Shown here in pieces: positions 1 through 5,313 of a stretch of 5,487 nt of DNA. The stretch covers positions 1 through 5,487 of the forward strand of contig JACDAO010000645.1 of NCBI GenBank assembly GCA_013695405.1. The letters run 5' to 3'. Position numbers and translations under genes: made by a program. Below the pieces are notes generated by a model. The model searched no databases. It had not been told where the DNA came from and worked only from the letters and a program-made list of their open reading frames with translations. Position 1 is the first letter of the stretch, and the number at the start of each line of letters is the position of its first letter. The stretch comes from Acidobacteriota bacterium. GTDB taxonomy: Bacteria; Acidobacteriota; Vicinamibacteria; Vicinamibacterales; Vicinamibacteraceae.

Positions 1-1411
1 AGCTGCGCCGTTCCGGGAGCTTGTCGAGGACCCGCCGCGTCGACGGATCGAACCCGATCGCGCGACCCTCGCGGTAGGACTGCACGCCGAGCTGAATCGC
101 GACGGTCACCTGGTAGCCCTTGAGCACGTCGTAGATCGGCGCGGTGCGGCTGCGCATGCTGTTCAACCAGTTGTCAGCGAGATCCTCCAGCGGCTGATCC
201 GAGACGATCTCGACCTCGGTCTTGCCGTCGTTGGCGGCGCGGAACTGCTCGGTGAACTGACGTTCGGCGCGGACGACGGCGCGGCCGCCGCGACGGGGGG
301 CCCGTGCACCACCCGCCGGCGCTGGGGCCGCGGACCGCCGCTCGGCCTCGAGCACCTGCAGCGTGCCGTAGTTGCCGTAGACCGCGATCGGCGCGCTGTC
401 GGCATTGGCCATCGTCGAGACCATGTTGAAGCAGTAGTTCTTTGGATACTCGATAGTGGTCATGTACGTGTCCGGCACCTCGCGGTCCCGCTGCACGTAG
501 ATGCCACCGGCCCCGACGACCCGGGTCGGGAAGTCGAAGCCGACCATCGCCGACAGCGCACCGAGCCGGTGGAACAGCAGGTCGGTGGCGTTGCCGCCCG
601 AGTAGTCCCAGAACTTGCGCCAGCGGAAGTAGCGCTCGGCACTGAACGGACGCTTGCGGGCTGGGCCGAGCCACGCTTTCCAGTCGAGGTTCTCCGGCGT
701 CACCGGCGCGTCGGGCCAGGCCTCGTCGCCGACACCCGGCATCGGGTAATTCCACATGCCCACGTCGGTGTTGCGGTTGTAGCTGATCATCCCCCACACC
801 ACCGCTCCCATCTTGCCGGCGGCGATGTACTCGTTGATCGTCCAGTGGAGCGGGTTGTTGACGCCCGAGCCGCCGACCTGCAGCATCCGGCCGGTGTGCT
901 GCACCAGTTCGTGCAGTTTCGCCGCCTCGTCCACCGTGTAGGTCATCGGCTTCTCGAGGTAGACGTCCTTGCCGGCCAGCAGTGCTTCGCGCGCAATCGG
1001 ATAGTGCAGGTGATCGGGCACGACGATGACCACGCCGTCGATGTCGGGCCGGGCCAGCAACTCGTGGTAGTCGCTGGTCATGCGCTCGGCGCCGGTCTTC
1101 TCCTTGGCGTGCGCCAACCGCGGTCGCCAGACGTCGCAGACCTCGACGAACTCGATGTCGCCCTGACGATCGCGGCGCGGCAGGAAGCCGCGGTCGAGCA
1201 GCACGTGAAACTGCATGCCGTTGCCAATGAAGCCGAGCCGGATGCGGTCATTGGCGCCGAGGATGCGACCGGTTTTGCGGAGTGGCTGCGCCTCGACGCG
1301 GCGGTCGGCCGCGCCCAGCAACGACACCCCGGCCACCGTGCCGGCGGTCCGCCCCAGGAATTGCCGTCGCGTCGTGCTGCTGGCCTGCTGATCGTCGTCG
1401 TGCGTGCTCAC
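1..1411 (-). CDS. Tat-exported Gfo/Idh/MocA family oxidoreductase (3' end beyond window)
   Basis: NAD(P)-dependent sugar-type oxidoreductase, probably acting in the periplasm. The reading frame stays open from the GTG at 1411 to the left edge (470 residues seen, C-terminus missing). GTG is chosen because a strong Shine-Dalgarno, AAGAGGAG (1424-1417), lies 5 nt upstream and translation then begins just before a twin-arginine signal, TTRRQFLG (R15, R16), followed by a hydrophobic stretch to about residue 35. The Rossmann nucleotide-binding loop is GFIGNG (60-65). The family EKP motif is at 153-155, with K154 the expected catalytic Lys. The C-terminal domain carries WLGPA (247-251) and GGNATDLLFHRLG (272-284), where D277 and H281 fit the family D-x3-H pattern. 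An Ala/Pro/Arg/Gly-rich insert (about 358-384) interrupts this domain. Exported members are known to keep a tightly bound NADP cofactor, as in Zymomonas glucose-fructose oxidoreductase. The substrate cannot be read from the sequence. A decayed gene precedes it by 62 nt on the same strand. Family call is firm; substrate unknown. Confidence 0.93.
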   Translation of the reverse strand, partial: MSTHDDDQQASSTTRRQFLGRTAGTVAGVSLLGAADRRVEAQPLRKTGRILGANDRIRLGFIGNGMQFHVLLDRGFLPRRDRQGDIEFVEVCDVWRPRLAHAKEKTGAERMTSDYHELLARPDIDGVVIVVPDHLHYPIAREALLAGKDVYLEKPMTYTVDEAAKLHELVQHTGRMLQVGGSGVNNPLHWTINEYIAAGKMGAVVWGMISYNRNTDVGMWNYPMPGVGDEAWPDAPVTPENLDWKAWLGPARKRPFSAERYFRWRKFWDYSGGNATDLLFHRLGALSAMVGFDFPTRVVGAGGIYVQRDREVPDTYMTTIEYPKNYCFNMVSTMANADSAPIAVYGNYGTLQVLEAERRSAAPAPAGGARAPRRGGRAVVRAERQFTEQFRAANDGKTEVEIVSDQPLEDLADNWLNSMRSRTAPIYDVLKGYQVTVAIQLGVQSYREGRAIGFDPSTRRVLDKLPERRS

Positions 1412-1416
1412 GTCTG

Positions 1417-1424
1417 CTCCTCTT
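1417..1424 (-). promoter_or_regulatory. Ribosome binding site that fixes the GTG start of the oxidoreductase
   Basis: Read on the minus strand this is AAGAGGAG, followed by 5 nt and then GTG at 1411-1409. It is the best Shine-Dalgarno in the window. It supports a GTG start that an ATG-only search would miss, and it puts the twin-arginine motif at residues 15-16 as expected for a Tat substrate. Confidence 0.8.
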
Positions 1425-1473
1425 GCCGCGGGAGGGCGGCCTCTCGGTCGATGTCAGCGCAGTGTATGCAAGC

Positions 1474-1884
1474 TCATCCCTGCAGATACTGCTTCACGTG
1501 GGTCGCGATGATGCGCATGTTCGGTCAGGCTCCTGGATGTTGCGCGGGTACACCTTGGGCGCGCCCGCGGTCAGTCCGCCTCAGCGCGAGGGCACGGCTA
1601 CCACCTGCTGCCCGGCGCGGTGGGCCTGCTCGCACACCAGATCGATGTTCTCGCCGGCCGCCCGGAAATCCTGCTCGAGCACGGCCAGCGACACCAGTCG
1701 GGTGCCGATGTCGGCCATCCACCGCAGGTCCTCGCGCACATGGCGCGGCACCAGCGTGTACATGTGTGCGCGCAGGTAGATAGGCGTTGACGATGGTCTG
1801 GCGGGCCGGCTTGGACGACTGCGCCGACGCGACGCCGGCCAGTGGCACCGCCAAGCCTGCCTCGCGGAACACCCGTCGCTGCAT
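1474..1884 (-). pseudogene. Broken secreted-protein gene, internally deleted and frameshifted
   Basis: Protein-like segments lie in order but in different frames. ATG at 1884 opens MQRRVFREAGLAVPLAGVAS, a Tat-like signal (RRVF) ending in an ASAQ cleavage-type site, then a segment ending IVNAY. At about 1779 one extra base (TAT-C-TAC) shifts the frame. The next frame reads YLRAHMYTLVPRHVREDLRW, then ...LVSLAVLEQDF, then AGQQVVAVPSR. A TGA at 1583-1581 follows, where TGG (Trp) would continue into GGLTAGAPKV. After about 1550 the text changes abruptly to YPRNIQEPDR. A one-base loss near 1519 then leads into MRIIATHVKQYLQG and a TGA at 1476-1474. The total, about 135 residues, is short for the TIM-barrel-like enzyme that the alternating hydrophobic strands suggest, so the catalytic middle seems deleted. 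I do not recognise a named family with certainty; from memory, similar sequences occur as exported hypothetical proteins in Acidobacteriota. It sits 62 nt upstream of the oxidoreductase and was probably its operon partner. Single-base lesions alone could be assembly errors; the combination argues for real decay. Confidence 0.7.
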
Positions 1885-1892
1885 GGCGACAG

Positions 1893-1898
1893 GGTATA
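1893..1898 (-). promoter_or_regulatory. Possible -10 box of the leftward operon
   Basis: The minus strand reads TATACC, four of six bases matching TATAAT, and it ends 8 nt before the ATG at 1884. Transcription would start about at the start codon, giving a leaderless or nearly leaderless mRNA. No good -35 box is seen at the usual distance (CAACCG at 1921-1916), so the call is tentative. Confidence 0.3.
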
Positions 1899-1902
1899 CC
1901 GC

Positions 1903-1937
1903 GGTTGCCGGTCGCCGGTTGCCGGTTGCTGGTCCCC
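1903..1937 (+). repeat. Imperfect 7-bp tandem repeat, consensus GGTTGCC
   Basis: Consecutive units are GGTTGCC (1903), GGTCGCC (1910), GGTTGCC (1917), GGTTGCT (1924) and a degenerate GGTCCCC (1931). The array lies exactly between the two divergent transcription units. It may be a slippage-generated repeat or a binding array; no inverted symmetry typical of a dimeric repressor site is visible within a unit. Confidence 0.75.
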
Positions 1938-1948
1938 GGCCGTACGAT
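1919..1948 (+). promoter_or_regulatory. Possible sigma-70-type promoter of the rightward operon
   Basis: A -35-like TTGCCG (1919-1924, only TTG matches firmly) lies inside the heptamer array, 18 bp before a -10-like TACGAT (1943-1948, four of six). Transcription would start near 1955, leaving a leader of about 27 nt that contains the Shine-Dalgarno at 1970-1974. Because the -35 overlaps the repeat, a change in repeat number would alter promoter spacing. Weak consensus, so moderate to low confidence. Confidence 0.35.
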
Positions 1949-1969
1949 GTGCCCGACCTCACGCTGCAG

Positions 1970-1974
1970 AAAGG
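1970..1974 (+). promoter_or_regulatory. Ribosome binding site that decides the start of the heme c/propeller gene
   Basis: AAAGG lies 7 nt upstream of ATG 1982. It favours this start over the in-frame ATG at 1787, which would add 65 residues with no signal-peptide character and would overlap the divergent gene. Confidence 0.6.
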
Positions 1975-1981
1975 CAGGCTC

Positions 1982-4138
1982 ATGCGCACGCGGATCTTCC
2001 CCACGCTGCTGGCACTCACCTGTGTTGCGCTCCTGGCGCTGACCTCGATCGGCGGGCGCGCCTTCCAGGGCGGCGCCACGCCGATGGACGACGATGACAT
2101 CGCGGGCGTGGTGACGGGACCAAATGGACCCGAAGCCGGCGTCTGGGTGATCGCCGAGACCACCGATCTGCCGACCAAATTCGTGCGGATTGTCGTCACG
2201 GACGATCAGGGCCGCTACCTGATGCCGGACCTGCCCAAGGCCAGCTACCAGATCTGGGTGCGCGGCTACGGGCTGGTCGACTCGCCGAAGGTCAAGGGCG
2301 CGCCCGGCAGCCGCCGGGACCTGCAGGCCGTTGTCGCGCCGGATCCACGGACGGCGGCGCAGTACTACCCGTCGGGCTACTGGTTCTCGCTTCTCGAGGT
2401 GCCGGGCAAGGACGAATTCCCCGGCACGGGCGCCCAGGGCAACGGCATCCAGCCGGCGATTGCCTCGCAGGCCCAGTACCTGCGGGTGCTCAAGTCGGGG
2501 GGCTGCACCGCCTGCCACGGCCTCGGCACGATTGGCACGCGCGAGCTGCCGCCCGGGCTCGGGCACTTCAACTCGTCGATGGACGCCTGGCAGCGGCGCA
2601 TCGCCTCGGGCCAGGCCGGCGCGGGCATGGTCGGCACGGTCAACCAGGTCGGCCCGCGCATGCTGACCGAGTTCGCCGATTGGACCGACCGAATCAAGGC
2701 CGGCGAAGTGCCGCCGACGCCGCCGCGGCCGCAGGGGCTCGAGCGCAACGTCGTCATCACCCAGTGGGACTGGGCCGACCCGAAGCACTACCTGCACGAC
2801 CAGGTCTCGACCGATCGTCGGGACCCGACGATCAACGCCAATGGGCCGCTGTACGGCGCGCTCGAACTGAGCGCCGACTACGTGCCGGTGCTCGATCCGA
2901 AGACCCACACCGCCAGCCGGATTCCGCTCGAGGTGCGCGATCCGGCGACGCCGCCGACCTCACCCGAGATGGCGCAGCCCTCGCCGTACTGGGGCAGCGA
3001 GGTGCTGTGGACCAGCAAGAACAACGTCCACAACCCGATGCTCGATGAAAAGGGCCGGCTGTGGCTGACCTCGGCGGTCCGTCCGGCCGACAACCCCGCG
3101 TTCTGCAAGGAGGGGTCGACGCATCCCTCGGCGAAGCTGTTTCCGATCAATCGATCCAGCCGTCACCTGCAGATGTACGACCCGTCGACAAAGAAACTCA
3201 CGCACATCGCCACCTGCTTCGGCACTCATCACCTGATGTTCGCCGAGGACGCCAACCGTACGCTGTGGACCAGCGGCGGCGGCCAGGTGGTCGGCTGGCT
3301 GAACACCAGGCTGTTCGAGGAGACGGGCGACGAGGCGCGCGCCCAGGGCTGGACCGCGCTGGTGATCGACACCAACGGCAACGGCAAACGCGACGCCTAC
3401 ACCGAGCCGGATCAGCCGGCCGACCCGACCAAGGACACGCGGTACGGCGCGGCGTTCTACTCGGTTGCGCCGCTGCCCGATGGATCGGTGTGGGGCTCGG
3501 TGCTCGGTCTCCCCGGCGCCGCGGTCCGTCTGGTGCCCGGCAGCAACCCGCCGGAGACGACGCTGGTCGAGGTCTACGAGCCGCCCTTCGACAACCCCGG
3601 TGCCAAGGTGCAGGGCTTCTCGCCGCGCGGCATGGACGTCGACCGCAACGGCGTGGTCTGGGCCGCCCTCGCCAGCGGCCACATGGCCAGCTTCGATCGG
3701 CGCAAGTGCCAGGCGCCGCTCAACGGACCCAAGGCCACCGGCCAGCACTGCCCCGAGGGCTGGACGCTCTATGCCGAGCCGCTGCCGCAGATGAAGGGCG
3801 TGACCGACAACGGCAGCGCCGAGGGCAGCTACTACACCTGGGTCGACTGGTTCGACACGTTGGGCCTGGGCACCAACGTGCCAATCAACACCGGCAACGC
3901 GTCGGAGGGCCTGTTGCTCCTCAAGGACGGCAAGTGGGTGGTGCTGCGCGTGCCGTATCCGATGGGCTACTACACCAAGTGGATGGATGGCCGGATCGAC
4001 GATCCGAAGGGCGGCTGGAAAGGCCGTGGACTGTGGACCACGGTGAGCACGCGGGCGCCGTTCCACATGGAAGGGGGCAAGGGCACGTCGAGCAAGATCG
4101 TCCGTTTCCAGATGCGACCGGATCCGCTCGCCAAGTGA
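1982..4138 (+). CDS. Secreted protein: carboxypeptidase-regulatory-like domain, heme c site (CxxCH) and propeller-like region
   Basis: Predicted exported redox protein of 718 residues. Residues 1 to about 28 form a signal peptide (MRTRIFPTLLALTCVALLAL, then a polar end). Residues about 39-98 look like a carboxypeptidase-regulatory/Cna-B-type beta-sandwich: IAGVVTGPNGPEAGVWVIAE, then TDDQGRYLMPDLP, then YQIWVRGYG. A single heme c site, CTACH (C175-H179), sits in a small helical stretch to about 243; M200, M216 or M227 could be the distal ligand. The C-terminal part (about 255-715) has repeated strand-turn elements typical of a streptogramin-lyase/NHL-like beta-propeller, such as NPMLDEKGRLWLTS (351-364), LPDGSVWGSV (498-507) and GMDVDRNGVVWAAL (550-563). 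DTNGNGKRD (463-471) resembles an EF-hand or dockerin calcium loop. From memory, proteins of this layout are common in Acidobacteriota under generic names. The next gene overlaps its stop by 4 nt, so the two products probably act together. Substrate and redox partner are unknown; the propeller assignment is by pattern only. Confidence 0.88.
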   Translation: MRTRIFPTLLALTCVALLALTSIGGRAFQGGATPMDDDDIAGVVTGPNGPEAGVWVIAETTDLPTKFVRIVVTDDQGRYLMPDLPKASYQIWVRGYGLVDSPKVKGAPGSRRDLQAVVAPDPRTAAQYYPSGYWFSLLEVPGKDEFPGTGAQGNGIQPAIASQAQYLRVLKSGGCTACHGLGTIGTRELPPGLGHFNSSMDAWQRRIASGQAGAGMVGTVNQVGPRMLTEFADWTDRIKAGEVPPTPPRPQGLERNVVITQWDWADPKHYLHDQVSTDRRDPTINANGPLYGALELSADYVPVLDPKTHTASRIPLEVRDPATPPTSPEMAQPSPYWGSEVLWTSKNNVHNPMLDEKGRLWLTSAVRPADNPAFCKEGSTHPSAKLFPINRSSRHLQMYDPSTKKLTHIATCFGTHHLMFAEDANRTLWTSGGGQVVGWLNTRLFEETGDEARAQGWTALVIDTNGNGKRDAYTEPDQPADPTKDTRYGAAFYSVAPLPDGSVWGSVLGLPGAAVRLVPGSNPPETTLVEVYEPPFDNPGAKVQGFSPRGMDVDRNGVVWAALASGHMASFDRRKCQAPLNGPKATGQHCPEGWTLYAEPLPQMKGVTDNGSAEGSYYTWVDWFDTLGLGTNVPINTGNASEGLLLLKDGKWVVLRVPYPMGYYTKWMDGRIDDPKGGWKGRGLWTTVSTRAPFHMEGGKGTSSKIVRFQMRPDPLAK

Positions 4139-5052
4139 CGGCGCTGCCGAGGTCGCTGCCGCTGCTCGCCGTGCTGCTCGGCGCGGGGCTGGTGTCGCCG
4201 CCGCGGTCCGCACCTGGGTCGCCAATCCAGCCTGTCGTGACCTCGAAGCCGGCGGCTCCGGCCGACTGGCGCACTGCGCCAGCCGAGGACTGGCGGCCCT
4301 TGTTCAATGGTCGCGACCTCTCGGGCTGGGTCGTCAAGCTGGCGCACCACGAGTTCGGCGACAACTACGCGGAGACGTTCCGCGTTGTCGATGGCGCGAT
4401 TCGCGTCTCGTACGACAAGTACGACACGTTCGGTGCCCGTTTCGGCCACCTGTTCTACGAGCAGCCGTTCTCGTATTACGTGCTGTCGCTGGAGTACCGG
4501 TTCATCGGCGAGCAGATGGCCGGCGGCCCGAGCTACGCACGCCTGAACAGCGGCGTGATGATCCACTCGCAGTCGCCGGCGTCGATTCTCACGCACCAGG
4601 ACTGGCCGATTTCGGTTGAGGCGCAGTTCCTGGCTGGCGACCGCACCACAATGAACGTCTGCACGCCCGGCACCGAGATCGTCATGCGGGGGGCGATGGT
4701 CAAGGCGCACTGCACGGACTCCTCGTCGCGCCGCTACGGCGACGACGGCTGGGTGTCGGTGCAGGTCGAGGTGCTCGGTGGCGAGCGCGTCCGCCACCTG
4801 ATCGACGGCGTGCCGGTGCTCGAGTACGAACGTCCGACGATCGGCGGCGGCGTGGCGACCGGTTTCGACCCCGCCATCAAGGTCGACGGCCGGCCGCTGG
4901 TGTCCGGGTACATCGGACTGCAGGCCGAGAGTCAGCCGGTCGAGTTCCGCAACGTCCGTCTGCTTGACCTGTCCGGTTGCTTGGATCCGGCATCGCCGGC
5001 CTACCGGGCGTATGTGCTGCACGCCGATCCGGCTCGGTGCCGCGCCCGGTGA
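4135..5052 (+). CDS. Secreted DUF1080 protein (3-keto-disaccharide hydrolase/LamG-like)
   Basis: 305 residues from GTG 4135. The frame stays open far upstream over the previous gene, but only the GTG in GTGA at the junction puts a signal peptide at the N-terminus (SLPLLAVLLGAGLVSPP, 7-23). Family hallmarks are DWRPLFNGRDLSGW (52-65), ETFRVVDGAIRV (80-91), YYVLSLEYRF (114-123), RLNSGVMIHS (136-145) and, at the end, GYIGLQAESQPVEFRNVRLL (258-277), the classic last strands of this concanavalin-like sandwich. Members of the family hydrolyse 3-keto-glycosides made by sugar oxidoreductases; many others are untested. Four cysteines (C176, C193, C282, C302) could form two disulfides. The tail after the sandwich, GCLDPASPAYRAYVLHADPA (281-300) then RC, is a small Cys-bounded extension. 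No Shine-Dalgarno is visible, so translation probably depends on ribosomes finishing the upstream gene. The fold is confident; the enzymatic activity is inferred from the family. Confidence 0.93.
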   Translation: MTALPRSLPLLAVLLGAGLVSPPRSAPGSPIQPVVTSKPAAPADWRTAPAEDWRPLFNGRDLSGWVVKLAHHEFGDNYAETFRVVDGAIRVSYDKYDTFGARFGHLFYEQPFSYYVLSLEYRFIGEQMAGGPSYARLNSGVMIHSQSPASILTHQDWPISVEAQFLAGDRTTMNVCTPGTEIVMRGAMVKAHCTDSSSRRYGDDGWVSVQVEVLGGERVRHLIDGVPVLEYERPTIGGGVATGFDPAIKVDGRPLVSGYIGLQAESQPVEFRNVRLLDLSGCLDPASPAYRAYVLHADPARCRAR

Positions 5053-5096
5053 ACTGGTTGGCGGACCCGTCGCGACGATTGTTCGCGGCCGCATGA

Positions 5097-5261
5097 AGTA
5101 CATCGCTCGATGCGGTGCGCGCGCGTTTGCTGGAAATGGCCGGCCACATCGAGGGCACTCCAGCCAGTTATGGCGAGGCCGCCGGTCGCACCGCCAGCGT
5201 GCCGGAGCGCAACTACCTCGTCGCGCGCGCCGCCCGACTGGCTCCCGCTCGACCTAGGTGA
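5097..5261 (+). pseudogene. Remnant of the C-terminal end of an ECF42/DUF6596-type sigma factor
   Basis: The frame is open from 5097 to TGA 5259-5261 and reads TSLDAVRARLLEMAGHIEG, then TPASYGEAAGRTASVPERNY, then LVARAARLA. This matches, in order and nearly without gaps, the end of ECF sigma factors with a C-terminal DUF6596/TPR extension, typically RADLL-RRLGR-EAAAAY-RRA-N-AERRFLERRL. An in-frame TGA at 5094 closes the frame upstream and no start codon with a ribosome binding site precedes it, so the sigma-2 and sigma-4 regions are absent. The same frame before that stop (WLADPSRRLFAAA, 5055-5093) may be further decayed sequence. It begins 44 nt after the DUF1080 gene. The family match is from memory of the consensus; an uncharacterised tiny ORF is the alternative. 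Confidence 0.5.
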
Positions 5262-5301
5262 CGACAGGTCCCCGCATCGCTGGCGGCTGGTGGGGCTCGC
5301 G

Positions 5302-5307
5302 TATCAT
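5302..5307 (+). promoter_or_regulatory. -10 box, probably of a leaderless transcript
   Basis: TATCAT matches five of six bases of TATAAT and ends 6 nt before the ATG at 5314. No Shine-Dalgarno is present (the bases before ATG are CGCGGG). The likely transcription start coincides with the start codon. The -35 position (about 5279-5284, GCTGGC) is not consensus. Confidence 0.5.
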
Positions 5308-5313
5308 CGCGGG

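Noticed and set aside
569..1783. Long open frame on the plus strand opposite the oxidoreductase
   Set aside because: It is antisense to a gene with a clear Tat signal, Rossmann loop and EKP motif. Its product is Arg/His/Val-rich without domain features, as expected of mirror frames in high-GC DNA.
1787..1981. 65-codon upstream extension of the heme c/propeller protein
   Set aside because: It would place a non-signal sequence before a clear signal peptide and overlap the divergent gene's 5' end and the promoter region. ATG 1982 has a Shine-Dalgarno.
3061..4134. In-frame upstream extension of the DUF1080 gene
   Set aside because: It overlaps the heme protein gene in another frame and its translation is low-complexity. 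The GTG at 4135 gives a proper signal peptide.
2960..4225. 421-codon open frame on the minus strand opposite the heme c/propeller gene
   Set aside because: Its translation is Arg/Ala/Val-rich with no motif, and it is fully antisense to a gene with a signal peptide, CxxCH and family-like strands.
3970..5103. 377-codon open frame on the minus strand opposite the DUF1080 gene
   Set aside because: Mirror frame of a recognised family member; no ribosome binding site or domain pattern.
4964..5257. 97-codon plus-strand frame, with a piece (ELVGGPVATIVRGRMKYI, about 5047-5100) vaguely like an amidohydrolase C-terminus
   Set aside because: The resemblance is short, the frame overlaps the DUF1080 gene end and the sigma remnant, and the remainder is Arg-rich noise.
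5262..5301. CCCC...GGGG pairing around 5270-5296 considered as a terminator
   Set aside because: The stem is interrupted, the loop long and no T-run follows; not a credible intrinsic terminator.
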